DNA of 33,801 nt from Methanospirillaceae archaeon (lineage in GTDB: Archaea; Halobacteriota; Methanomicrobia; Methanomicrobiales; Methanospirillaceae): contig JAFGOM010000117.1 in the NCBI GenBank assembly GCA_016926505.1, positions 1-33,801 of the forward strand. The letters run 5' to 3'. The position numbers and the translations under genes were made by a program. Position 1 is the stretch's first letter. Each line of letters opens with the position of its first letter. Positions 23,134-32,227 of this stretch are shown piece after piece. The notes beneath the pieces are model-generated. The model was not told the DNA's origin. It saw only the letters and a list, made by a program, of their open reading frames with translations, and searched no databases.

Positions 23134-25626
23134 TCAGGAATCTGATTCCCCGGCCTTATCCGGATCCGTATGAGTGTCATCCGATCTCTCTTTCTTCTCC
23201 TGCAGGTACCGCATCTTTTTTGATATCATAAGTCCGATGGTGGTATCCCCTCCAAGTTCTGCCGACCGTTCATGGGAGACTGCCGCTTCTTCGTATTTTC
23301 CAATGTATGAGAGTGCATCTCCCCGAAGAAACCATATCCTTGCATTATTCTCATCCTCGGCAAGGACCGTGTCAAATACAATGACTGCATCACCGTACTG
23401 TTCGGTAAACCAGAGAAGTTCCCCGTAAATTCTTCTTGCCCCGGGATTTTTCGTGAGCGTCCGTGACCCTGACCCGAAAAGACTCATTGCCAGGTCATAT
23501 TTCCCCTGAGATAAAAGGATCTCTGCATAGTGGGAGACAACATCATCAGAATAGATACCTTTCGCAATAACCTGTTCGTAAGACCGGGCTGCATCCTCAA
23601 ACGCTCCGCTAAAGTATTCGGCATCACCTTTTACCTTGATAACCGCAATATCATCAGGTTTTTTCAGGAGAGCCTGGTTACATGCATGAACAGCCTCCTC
23701 GTACCTTCCTGCCTCAATCAGGAGGTCTGAAACCATGATCCATGCATCACACAACGAGGGGTCGAGCCGTAGCGCATGAACCAGGTGAGGAAGTGCTTTC
23801 TGCCCTGCCCCCATATCCTTTAAAACAAGCCCGTACTGTAACCGTGATTCCGGCTGTTCAGGATCGAGCTCTACCGCATGTGCAAAAGCATCTTCTGCTT
23901 TCTTTAGTGAACGTGTTTTGAGATAGCCGAGACCAAGCTGGTACCATGCTGCATAGTAATTCGGATCCAGGGTAACAGCCTGTAAGAACTGCTTCTGTGC
24001 AGTCTCCCTGTCGTTGAGCTGCAGGGATGCATACCCGTGCCAGTACGCAATATCAGGATCCTTTCCAAAGAGATCCAGATACTTCTCACAGGAGGTACAG
24101 GCTTCTTCATACTCTCCTGTCACGACAAGGGCGTCGATGTATATCCGCCAGGTATCAACCGGTACCGGACCTTTCTGGAATGCTTCGGTAAACTTCCTGA
24201 CTGCTTCCTCATACTGCCCGAGATCATACAGTGCCGTCGCCTGGTTGACCCAGTACCCCATGGCATCCGGCTCCCTCTTGGTTGCCATACTGAAAGACTC
24301 AAGAGCAGCATCACACTTGCCTGCTGACCGCAGCGCCAGTCCCCGCTGGTTCCAGGCAATCTTGTTATCAGGATCCAGTTCCAGGGCTTTATCATACGCC
24401 TTTATGGCCTGCTGGAAGAACATGAGTTCATATAATGCGTCACCGAGATAGATCCATGCCTCAGTATTGCCTGGGTCCATCGTCGTGACCTTGGTAAATG
24501 CTTCCTGAGCTCCTTCGTAATCGCTTTCTTCCGTTGCGATAAGACCGATGCCCATCCAACCGCTTACGTTGTACGGGTTATACAGGACTGACCACTTAAA
24601 GGACTCTTTTGCATCCTTGAAACGTTCCATCCGGTAAAGCGCAGTAGCATGATTGTTCCAGATCATCCCGTTCTCAGGCTCGATATCAAGTGCACGTTCA
24701 AAAGCTGACACTGCTTCTGTATATCTGCCAAGGTGAAGAAGAGTCAGTCCGTTATTATTCAGGATATCAGCAGATTCAGTCCCCTCCCCCATTATCTTAT
24801 TGAGGATCTCAATCGCCTCATCTGCATTGCCATCCCGTTCTGCCTTGAGCAGGGCACAGGTATGCCGAACCTCTATATCCCACGGCTCCAGTTCCAGGAC
24901 ACGGTCATACGAGGCTATCGCCTCTTCCATCCTGCCCGAGTCTGCCAGGGCATGACCTCGGAGCCGCCAGATATCAATATGTTCGCTGTCTACTTTGATC
25001 CCCTGATCAAAGGCCTCTATCGCTTTCTCATGCTGACCAAGACAGAGATAGATGCTTCCCAGACAGTGCCATGCCACAACCTCTTTCGGATCCTGCGATA
25101 TCCCTTTTTGGCACGACTCGACCGCCTCATCATACCGTCCCAGCTGCTGCAGGGTGTGTCCGCGCAGAACCCAGATCTCAGGCTGATCAATATTGTACCT
25201 GATTGCAGTATCAAGGTCTGACAGGGCCTGTTCATACTCTTTCTTGAATACATAGCAGGAACCGCGGTACATGTAAGCGGGGGCAAATCCGCTCTTTGAT
25301 TCAAGGATATGATCAAAGATACCGATTGCTTCATCGTACTTCCCGCTCTCGTGCAGGGAAAGACCCAGCCGGAACCACGATTCCGGATGATCAGGATCGA
25401 TGGTTGCTGCCCTACGAAAGGCATTTATTGCTTCGCGGTAGCGTTTTTGTTCGTTAAAGACCAGTCCAAGGTGGTACCAGAGATCAGCATTGTTCTGGTC
25501 GATGGAAAGGCCTTTTTTAAAAGAATTAAACGCCTTGTCATAATTTTCCTGCTTTAGGAAGTCAACACCCATCTGTAACCAGGTTTCTGCCCGATGCATT
25601 GGATTGGATGCCCGTCTGGTTGCCAT
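23134..25626 (-). CDS. Large TPR-repeat protein
   Basis: The 830-aa protein is built almost wholly of tetratricopeptide repeats, about two dozen units of 34 residues. Examples are WYHLGLVFNEQKRYREAINA, WFRLGLSLHESGKYDEAIGI and WNQRGLALRSAGKCDAALES. There is no signal peptide or membrane segment, and the last 25 residues are charged. TPR superhelices act as protein-protein scaffolds; the partner is unknown. Long TPR proteins are frequent in Methanomicrobiales genomes. GGGAG lies just before the ATG, and a TATA-like box (about 25726-25735, minus strand) sits 100 bp upstream. Confidence 0.92.
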   Translation of the reverse strand: MATRRASNPMHRAETWLQMGVDFLKQENYDKAFNSFKKGLSIDQNNADLWYHLGLVFNEQKRYREAINAFRRAATIDPDHPESWFRLGLSLHESGKYDEAIGIFDHILESKSGFAPAYMYRGSCYVFKKEYEQALSDLDTAIRYNIDQPEIWVLRGHTLQQLGRYDEAVESCQKGISQDPKEVVAWHCLGSIYLCLGQHEKAIEAFDQGIKVDSEHIDIWRLRGHALADSGRMEEAIASYDRVLELEPWDIEVRHTCALLKAERDGNADEAIEILNKIMGEGTESADILNNNGLTLLHLGRYTEAVSAFERALDIEPENGMIWNNHATALYRMERFKDAKESFKWSVLYNPYNVSGWMGIGLIATEESDYEGAQEAFTKVTTMDPGNTEAWIYLGDALYELMFFQQAIKAYDKALELDPDNKIAWNQRGLALRSAGKCDAALESFSMATKREPDAMGYWVNQATALYDLGQYEEAVRKFTEAFQKGPVPVDTWRIYIDALVVTGEYEEACTSCEKYLDLFGKDPDIAYWHGYASLQLNDRETAQKQFLQAVTLDPNYYAAWYQLGLGYLKTRSLKKAEDAFAHAVELDPEQPESRLQYGLVLKDMGAGQKALPHLVHALRLDPSLCDAWIMVSDLLIEAGRYEEAVHACNQALLKKPDDIAVIKVKGDAEYFSGAFEDAARSYEQVIAKGIYSDDVVSHYAEILLSQGKYDLAMSLFGSGSRTLTKNPGARRIYGELLWFTEQYGDAVIVFDTVLAEDENNARIWFLRGDALSYIGKYEEAAVSHERSAELGGDTTIGLMISKKMRYLQEKKERSDDTHTDPDKAGESDS

Positions 25627-25930
25627 CTCTCCCTTCCTGATTATCTTTTTGATATTGCCGGTTAATCCGGTTACTGACTGGTGGGACTCGTAAAGAATCT
25701 GACGCAGGTACTAATCTGTCCTTTCAGTATAATACCATACCAGATTATACCATAATCTCCCCATGCCTAATAAATAATACCCTGATTGTCCCCCGGGATG
25801 CGGTAATTCGGCATTCTTTAGCCTAAATAAGATCCGTATTACCGGTACTTTTCCTTTGAACAGGTACCTTTATCTAGCTGCGTTACTTCTTCGTGAGCGT
25901 TAATATGGTTCCCATCAAAGAATAGGGATA
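25627..25930. other. Divergent promoter region between the TPR gene and dapL
   Basis: These 304 bp hold no gene or RNA that I can recognise. There are several AT-rich TATA-like boxes and a short hairpin-like CCGGTTAATCCGG near 25658-25670. The region separates two divergently transcribed genes. Confidence 0.5.
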
Positions 25931-27076
25931 ATGTTTGCCAGGCGGTTAGATAATCTCCCCCCGTACCTTTTTGCACGTATCGATGCATTAAAGGCTGAAA
26001 AAATAAAAGAAGGCATTGATGTCATCGATTTTGGTATCGGGGACCCTGATCTTCCCACCCCGCCCCATATCGTGGATGCTCTTATTACTGCAGCAAAGGA
26101 TCCTGCCAATCATCATTATCCTTCATATCTTGGCATGAATGCCTTCCGGGAAGCTGTCGCCACCTGGTACGAGAGGCGATTCGGGGTCTGTGCCGATCCA
26201 TTCACTGAAGTGATATCACTCATGGGATCAAAAGACGGGGTGGCACATATCCCTGAAGTCCTGGTCAATCCAGGTGACTTTGTTCTCGCACCCGGTCCGG
26301 GCTATCCGGTGTACCAGACCGGAACCCTGTTTGCCGAGGGGAATGTCCATACCATGCCGCTTACAGAAGAGAATTCATTTCTCCCGATATTAGAAGATAT
26401 TCCAAAGGAGATCTGCAGGAAAGCACGTCTGATGTGGCTGAACTACCCGAATAATCCGACCAGTGCGGTTGCTCCCCTGTCATTTTACGAAGAAGCGGTT
26501 GCATTCGCCCGCGAACATGATATTGTTATTGTCAGTGACAATGCATACTCCGAGGTATCGTATGACGGGTACCGTGCTCCTTCATTCCTGGAGGCAGATG
26601 GCGCTTTGGAAGTGGGAATAGAGATGCACTCGCTCTCAAAGACATACAATATGACCGGGTGGCGTGTCGGTATGGCCGTTGGCAATGCCAGAGTCATACA
26701 GGGTCTTGGGACGGTGAAGACAAACGTGGATTCGGGTGTTTTTAACCCGGTTCAGTATGCTGCCATCGCAGCTCTGAACGGTTCCCAGGAATGTGTAGCC
26801 CAGGCGTGTGCCATCTACCAGAAGAGGCGGGATGTTCTTGTATCAGGGTTACAGCATCTCGGTTTTGATATCTCCTGCCCGAAAGCAACGTTTTATCTCT
26901 GGGTTCCTGTCACCGGTTCCCTCTCATTTGCAGCTACCATGCTTGAAAAGGCAGGGATCGTGGTAACACCGGGAATCGGTTTTGGAGAAGCAGGGGAGGG
27001 ATATGTCAGGTTTGCTCTCACCCAGCCGGTCGAACGGATCACAGCGGCACTTGAAAGGATGGGGGAGATACTGTGA
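25931..27076 (+). CDS. dapL: LL-diaminopimelate aminotransferase
   Basis: This 381-aa fold-type I PLP aminotransferase would convert tetrahydrodipicolinate and glutamate directly to LL-diaminopimelate, the short archaeal and chlamydial route to lysine. Key segments are DFGIGDPDLPTPPHIVDAL, LNYPNNPTSAV, SDNAYSEVSYDGYRAPSF and SLSKTYNMTGWRVGMA, the last holding the PLP lysine. The partner lysA starts inside its 3' end (GTGA overlap), which supports the diaminopimelate role over a generic aspartate aminotransferase. Confidence 0.9.
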   Translation: MFARRLDNLPPYLFARIDALKAEKIKEGIDVIDFGIGDPDLPTPPHIVDALITAAKDPANHHYPSYLGMNAFREAVATWYERRFGVCADPFTEVISLMGSKDGVAHIPEVLVNPGDFVLAPGPGYPVYQTGTLFAEGNVHTMPLTEENSFLPILEDIPKEICRKARLMWLNYPNNPTSAVAPLSFYEEAVAFAREHDIVIVSDNAYSEVSYDGYRAPSFLEADGALEVGIEMHSLSKTYNMTGWRVGMAVGNARVIQGLGTVKTNVDSGVFNPVQYAAIAALNGSQECVAQACAIYQKRRDVLVSGLQHLGFDISCPKATFYLWVPVTGSLSFAATMLEKAGIVVTPGIGFGEAGEGYVRFALTQPVERITAALERMGEIL

Positions 27077-28374
27077 TAGCCCTTCCCCCCAACCTCTCCT
27101 GCAGGGATGGACACCTGTATATCGGGGACTGTAACACGGTTACTCTGGCAAACACCTTTAAAACTCCCCTTTATGTAACCGATGAAGAGCGGATCCGTAA
27201 CCGGTTTTTGGAGTATACAAGGGCACTTAACTCCCGGTATCCTCACTGCAGGATCCTGTACGCCACAAAGGCGAACGGAAACAGTACCATCATCAGGATC
27301 CTGGCAGAGATGGGAGCGGGAGCTGATGTCTTCTCGTCCGGGGAACTGCAACTGGCACTATCAGCCGGAATGTCCCCACAAACCCTGCTCTTTAACGGGA
27401 GTTCCAAGACCACCGATGACCTCATACGTGCAATACAGACCGGTGTCAGGATATCACTTGATTCAACTGATGAACTCTATCAGCTCGAGTCGGTTGCAGC
27501 AGAGACGGGACGCACGGTTGAGGTCTCGTTCCGGGTAAATCCTGCAATAAATGCCCCGACACACCCGAAGATTGCAACCGGGCTTGCCAGTTGTAAGTTC
27601 GGGATTGCAGCAGAGAAGATTATCCCGGCATACCAGGCAGCGCTCTCATGCAGCCATCTTGTGCCGGTTGGCATCCATTGTCATATCGGTTCCCAGATTA
27701 CTGCTGTGGAACCTTTCGCCCGGGAGGCTGAGGTACTGATGGAACTTGTAGCTGAACTGCACCGGCGGGGAGTAGGGTTTGCATTCGTAGATCTTGGCGG
27801 AGGGCTCGGAATCCCGTATAACCGTGCAGGTAACGAGAACGCCCCCTCCATTGATTCCTATGCAGAGGCGGTGCTGCCACCCTGCATAGCCATGTGTAAC
27901 GAGCTGGGGATAGCGCCTGAGATCTGGATCGAACCGGGTCGTTCTCTTGTCTGCGATTCCACTATCCTGCTTACCAGGGTCAATTCAGTGAAACATGCCC
28001 ATAAAAATTTTGTGAACGTGGATGCCGGATTTAACCTCCTGATACGACCGGCTATGTATAACTCGTACCACGAGGTCATCGTTGCAAATAAAGCATCAGA
28101 ACCGGCAGGAGATACCTATACCATTACCGGGCCGATATGTGAAACCGGTGATATTCTTGCTCATGACCGGGAACTTCCGATCATCGTTGCCGGGGATCTG
28201 ATTGCAATCCTTGATACCGGGGCGTATGGATTCTCGATGGCATCGCAGTATAACTGTCGTCCCCGCTGTGCCGAGGTACTGGTGAAAGGAACACAGGCTG
28301 AACTGATGCGTCGGGCCGAGACCCTTGACGATATCAGGTCAACCATGGTTACTCCTTCATGGCACAAACAATAG
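27073..28374 (+). CDS. lysA: Diaminopimelate decarboxylase
   Basis: This 433-aa fold-type III PLP enzyme removes CO2 from meso-diaminopimelate to give lysine. The PLP lysine is in ILYATKANGN. Other family marks are HCHIGSQI, DLGGGLGIPYN, EPGRSLV and the second-subunit Cys motif CETGDIL. It starts with GTG, overlapping the dapL stop, after GGGGGAGA. An epimerase (DapF) would be needed between DapL and LysA; it is not in the window. Confidence 0.97.
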   Translation: MIALPPNLSCRDGHLYIGDCNTVTLANTFKTPLYVTDEERIRNRFLEYTRALNSRYPHCRILYATKANGNSTIIRILAEMGAGADVFSSGELQLALSAGMSPQTLLFNGSSKTTDDLIRAIQTGVRISLDSTDELYQLESVAAETGRTVEVSFRVNPAINAPTHPKIATGLASCKFGIAAEKIIPAYQAALSCSHLVPVGIHCHIGSQITAVEPFAREAEVLMELVAELHRRGVGFAFVDLGGGLGIPYNRAGNENAPSIDSYAEAVLPPCIAMCNELGIAPEIWIEPGRSLVCDSTILLTRVNSVKHAHKNFVNVDAGFNLLIRPAMYNSYHEVIVANKASEPAGDTYTITGPICETGDILAHDRELPIIVAGDLIAILDTGAYGFSMASQYNCRPRCAEVLVKGTQAELMRRAETLDDIRSTMVTPSWHKQ

Positions 28375-28448
28375 AATATCAGAGTGTATTATCCCACAGC
28401 AGATGATTGAAACCTATCTGATACGAGAATTAACACAGGATTGAACCC

Positions 28449-29744
28449 ATGGTCAGGTACCATTATGCACTGGTAGACGATCTCATATCCCGCGAGGAGT
28501 TTGACCGCCGTATCGATCAGAAGATATCAGATTGTGGCAGGCTTGTCGATGAGGTTGCGGCTGCCATGCTTGTTGTCGGAGATCTCGGAAGAAGTCATGT
28601 AAAAGTGAGGGATCTCAGGAGAAAGAGTTCGCTCTTCTGCTTTTTTGTCCGCGTCCTTGCACTATCAGAACCCTCTGTGTTTGAACGACCTGATGGTACA
28701 AAGGGGATGGTTGCCAGGATGACGGTTGCCGATGAGACCGGGCAGGTTGATCTTGTCTTCTGGGACGAACAGGCCGCAGCTCTATCAGACCTTGTTGAGG
28801 TCGGTGATGTAATCGAGGTCATCGGGAAACACGGCAAAAACAGGCGGGATATCCTACCGCTGAATCTGAGAAAAGCCAGTTGCGAGATTACCTGTGATCC
28901 TAATCCACGGGAGCGGAAAAACCCGGAGCGTATTGATCGGGATATCTGTATCATCTCGCTTGGAAAAAGTCGTCAGTATAACCGGAGGGACGGGAGTATC
29001 GGGGAGATGATCCCGGGTCTTTTGGGGGATTTGTCAGGGACTGCACGCCTGATATGCTGGGAACCATCGCTTTTGTCAGAAATCAAAGAGATGACTCCGG
29101 TACATCTTGTTCAGGGAATTGAACGGGAGGGCGATTTTGGCGGAAGAGAGATCATTATCGATGATGCCAGTACACTCACTCCCGCTGGTGCGATGCCTCG
29201 TATCCCCATGGCTGCACTTGCTGATCTGGTTCCTGACACCACCATATCCCTGACCGGAACCGTAAACCAGGTTCAGCCTCTCCGATCCTTTATCCGCCGT
29301 GACGGAAGCAGATCGTATGTACGGAATGCAGTACTGCATGATGATACCGGTCAGGTGCGTCTGGTTCTCTGGGACGATTGTGCGCAAAAACCCATCTTTC
29401 CTGGTGAGACGGTTGCCATATACCACCTGCTCTGCCGGATCGGGCGCGATGGTGAGTATGAAGTTAGTGCAGGTCGTGGCAGTTATATCAGGGTAATCCC
29501 CTGCTCATCACTGGTACCGGTCAGGATAACCGGGACAATACTCCTGACAAAAACCGGAACATACATCGACGACGGGTACCGGTCATACCTTATCGAGACA
29601 TCCCTTCCCCATGGTACCAGGACTACCATACAGGGATCTACGGACGGAAAACGAATTTTTGTTGAAAGTGAAGAGACCACTCCTCTTCAGCCTGATGACG
29701 TGAAGAACCGCCTGGAATCGTTTATTCAATCACTTCCATCCTGA
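28449..29744 (+). CDS. rpa: Multi-OB-fold single-stranded DNA-binding protein (RPA-like)
   Basis: The 431-aa protein has an N-terminal helical segment (DDLISREEFDRRIDQK) followed by OB folds in archaeal RPA style. The repeating ending TGQVDLVFWDE, GTARLICWEP and TGQVRLVLWDD marks three OB domains (about 60-150, 160-260, 270-360). A shorter OB-like C-terminal segment follows. No zinc finger is seen. It probably protects single-stranded DNA during replication and repair. It stands next to radA, a natural partner in recombination. The start follows an AGGA at moderate spacing. Confidence 0.92.
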   Translation: MVRYHYALVDDLISREEFDRRIDQKISDCGRLVDEVAAAMLVVGDLGRSHVKVRDLRRKSSLFCFFVRVLALSEPSVFERPDGTKGMVARMTVADETGQVDLVFWDEQAAALSDLVEVGDVIEVIGKHGKNRRDILPLNLRKASCEITCDPNPRERKNPERIDRDICIISLGKSRQYNRRDGSIGEMIPGLLGDLSGTARLICWEPSLLSEIKEMTPVHLVQGIEREGDFGGREIIIDDASTLTPAGAMPRIPMAALADLVPDTTISLTGTVNQVQPLRSFIRRDGSRSYVRNAVLHDDTGQVRLVLWDDCAQKPIFPGETVAIYHLLCRIGRDGEYEVSAGRGSYIRVIPCSSLVPVRITGTILLTKTGTYIDDGYRSYLIETSLPHGTRTTIQGSTDGKRIFVESEETTPLQPDDVKNRLESFIQSLPS

Positions 29745-29751
29745 TTTTTTT
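29745..29751 (+). terminator. T-tract terminator after the RPA gene
   Basis: Seven T residues begin directly at the RPA stop codon, upstream of the separate radA promoter. This matches simple archaeal termination signals. Confidence 0.4.
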
Positions 29752-29774
29752 ACTTTCACCCTGCTAATCTTAGC

Positions 29775-29783
29775 CTTATATAC
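29775..29783 (+). promoter_or_regulatory. TATA box of radA
   Basis: CTTATATAC is a strong archaeal TATA match. A start near 29805 gives a leader of about 15 nt containing GAGGG (29806-29810), the Shine-Dalgarno site for the ATG at 29820. Confidence 0.6.
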
Positions 29784-29819
29784 CCACATACAGGATTTCT
29801 ATAGTGAGGGATACAACGT

Positions 29820-31025
29820 ATGACTACAGAGACACAAAACCTTGAACAGATTCCAGGAGTAGGACCAAACACCGCAGAGAAGCTTGTACAAGCCGGGTAC
29901 CTGAACTTTGAGATTATTGCAACCGCAACTCCGGCAGAACTGTATGAATCTGTCGAGATCGGTGAAGCGACTGCACGAAAAGTGATTAACTGGTGTCGCC
30001 AGACCAGTGGTCTTTCTACTGAATCAGAGGGAGGAGACGCAGATGAAGCCATGAAACAGCGTAACCTTGAGATAGAAGACATCCCGGGAGTAGGACCTAC
30101 AACGGCTGACAAGCTCAGGGAAAGCGGATTTTTAACGATCGAGAGTATCGCTACCGCAACGTCTGCAAATCTTGCTGAAGCAGCTGAGATCGGTGAGTCT
30201 ACCGCGAAGAAGATGATCAAGTGGTGCAGGGAACAGGCCGATATCGGCGGGTTCCGGACCGGGACTGAAGTCTTTGAACAGCGTCTGAAGGTGAAGAAAC
30301 TGACAACTCTGGTCCCTGATCTGGATGAACTACTTGGGGGAGGATTTGAGAGCCAGGCTATTACAGAACTGTATGGTGAGTTCGGGTCAGGTAAGTCACA
30401 GATCGTGCACCAGATGGTTGTCAATGTCCAGCTCCCTGAAGAACTCGGGGGACTCGGTGGTTCTGCCATCTACGTTGATACCGAGAACACCTTCCGTCCT
30501 GAACGTATTGAACAGATGGTCAGGGGACTTGAGATAGAAGATGCAAATGTTGAGGATTTCCTTGCAAACATTCATGTCGCCCGTGCACAGACCTCTGATC
30601 ACCAGATGCTTCTTATCGAGAATGCGCATGAACTCGCCCAGGAGCTCAAGGCAAAAGGCAAACCATTAAAGCTGGTTATCGTGGATTCCCTGACCGGTCT
30701 TTTCAGGTCTGAGTATGCCGGCAGGGGTACGCTTGCAGAACGACAACAGAAATTGAACCGCCACATGCATGACATCTTCAAACTCTGTGATGAGTACAAC
30801 GCCATCGGGCTTGTTACCAACCAGGTCATGTCAAACCCGGCAGTTTTCTTTGGAGACCCGACAAAACCAATCGGAGGTAATATCGTTGGTCACACCGCAA
30901 CATTTCGTATCTACCTCAGGAAGAGCAAGGGTGGAAAGCGTATTATGAGACTCGTAGACAGTCCCAACCTTCCCGAAGGAGAGGCAACATTCATGGTGGA
31001 AGAGGGTGGTATCAGGTCGTGCTGA
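29820..31025 (+). CDS. radA: Recombinase RadA with two tandem helix-hairpin-helix domains
   Basis: RadA is the archaeal strand-exchange recombinase. The ATPase core is complete: Walker A GEFGSGKS (186-193), Walker [12 protein letters not shown] (283-293), an oligomerisation motif [12 protein letters not shown] and the L2-type region [18 protein letters not shown]. The N-terminus is unusual. Residues 8-60 and 83-139 are two copies of the HhH domain that occurs once in standard RadA, each running IPGVGP to WCR. By hand about 32 of 51 aligned residues agree. This makes the protein 401 aa instead of about 325. The copies lie in one continuous frame with a Glu/Asp-rich linker. The next gene starts inside its 3' end. 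Confidence 0.95.
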   Translation: MTTETQNLEQIPGVGPNTAEKLVQAGYLNFEIIATATPAELYESVEIGEATARKVINWCRQTSGLSTESEGGDADEAMKQRNLEIEDIPGVGPTTADKLRESGFLTIESIATATSANLAEAAEIGESTAKKMIKWCREQADIGGFRTGTEVFEQRLKVKKLTTLVPDLDELLGGGFESQAITELYGEFGSGKSQIVHQMVVNVQLPEELGGLGGSAIYVDTENTFRPERIEQMVRGLEIEDANVEDFLANIHVARAQTSDHQMLLIENAHELAQELKAKGKPLKLVIVDSLTGLFRSEYAGRGTLAERQQKLNRHMHDIFKLCDEYNAIGLVTNQVMSNPAVFFGDPTKPIGGNIVGHTATFRIYLRKSKGGKRIMRLVDSPNLPEGEATFMVEEGGIRSC

Positions 31026-31717
31026 GGTTTGTTATCACCGATATTGACGGAACACTTACTGATGAGAGACGTCGCATATCAACCGCTGCGATCGAGAGTA
31101 TCCGAATCCTTGAAGAAGAGGGAATACGGGTTATCCTTGCAAGCGGTAACACCCCCTGTCTTTTAAAAGGACTCTGTAAACTTATAGGAACAAGTGGCGG
31201 GTTTATTGGTGAGAACGGCGGAGTGTACAGGCTTGGGTATGACAAACCCCTGCAGGTGACCGCAGACCGGGAGGTCTCACTCACCGCTCTCAAACGGGTC
31301 AAAGAGTACACAGCGGCGAACCATTACATTCTTGATCTCTATTCACAGGATGAGAGACTGTCTGATGTTGCTTTTGCACGAACGATGCCGGTATCAGAGA
31401 TACGCGCTATTCTTGCTGACCTTCCGGTCGATGTGGTAGATACTACTTTTGCCATCCATATTCATGCACAGGGAGTACATAAAGGAACGACATTCTCCCT
31501 GTTTGCTGCCGGGATCAATGCAGATATAGAAGAGTTTCTTGGAATCGGTGACTCTGAAAATGATATTGAACTGATAAAAATGGCAGGTTCCGGTGCCTGT
31601 GTTGCGAACTCGACACTGCAGGTCCGTCAGTCAGCGGATTACTGTTCAGATAAGCGATATGGAGATGGATTTTGTGATATTATTGCACATTACTTCCCTC
31701 ACCTGAGCATCAGGTGA
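31019..31717 (+). CDS. HAD-family phosphoglycolate phosphatase
   Basis: This 232-aa Cof-type HAD phosphatase has motif I DIDGTLTD, motif II LASGNTP and motif [14 protein letters not shown]. The short C2 cap and overall length fit archaeal phosphoglycolate phosphatases (2-phosphoglycolate to glycolate). Sugar phosphatase activity is possible. It starts with GTG at 31019, inside the radA 3' end (7-bp overlap), so the two are co-transcribed. Phosphoglycolate can arise from DNA end repair, which would fit the radA context. Confidence 0.9.
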   Translation: MLRFVITDIDGTLTDERRRISTAAIESIRILEEEGIRVILASGNTPCLLKGLCKLIGTSGGFIGENGGVYRLGYDKPLQVTADREVSLTALKRVKEYTAANHYILDLYSQDERLSDVAFARTMPVSEIRAILADLPVDVVDTTFAIHIHAQGVHKGTTFSLFAAGINADIEEFLGIGDSENDIELIKMAGSGACVANSTLQVRQSADYCSDKRYGDGFCDIIAHYFPHLSIR

Positions 31718-31950
31718 CGGTCAACGACAATATAGTCCCTGATATCCCGGACTGCCTCAAAAGGAATAAAAACCCTCTCATTGTCAACCTCAAATCCGCT
31801 TACGTTAAAATCAGGATCCGGTTCAAGGATGATATCAGTTATCTGACCTGAATCAGGGTTTACCATGATATTCTTCAGGGTTCCGATAACCTTTCCATCA
31901 TTTGTCATGATTCTTTTTCGGGAGAGACTCCGGGCCAGCAGTGTTTTCAT
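31699..31950 (-). CDS. PRC-barrel domain protein
   Basis: This 83-aa beta-barrel protein of the PRC family is recognised by the pattern MTNDGKVIGTLKNIMVNPDSGQITDII and FIPFEAVRDIRDYIVV. Small PRC proteins are common in methanogens. The family is linked to RNA metabolism and to cell division in haloarchaea (CdpB-type), but the role of this copy is unknown. Its 3' end overlaps that of the phosphatase gene by 19 bp on the opposite strand. Confidence 0.93.
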   Translation of the reverse strand: MKTLLARSLSRKRIMTNDGKVIGTLKNIMVNPDSGQITDIILEPDPDFNVSGFEVDNERVFIPFEAVRDIRDYIVVDRHLMLR

Positions 31951-32227
31951 ATACTATACTATCCTCTCCGGATTTAAGCCATTTACGGTTTTCCCGGAGG
32001 AACAAAAGGAACAATCCCATAAATTAAGATGATTATCAGAGATTGCATAAAAACGCCGCATCAGGTAGGATATGTGCATCATCAGTAGATGAGATAGCAG
32101 TTTTGATTCACCGGTCAGGTAAAGGACTTCCTGATACCCTTACAAAACCAGCACCAACCCGGAGTACAGATATCCCTGCGCATTGCCGGTTTTCCGGGAA
32201 AAAAAATAACCTGTCTCCCTATCCCGG
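31951..32227. other. Non-coding region
   Basis: AT-rich sequence with a TATA-like CTTAATTTA on the minus strand near 32020-32028 that could serve the PRC-barrel gene. No convincing gene. A plus-strand open frame near 32043-32255 has no recognisable features. Confidence 0.4.
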
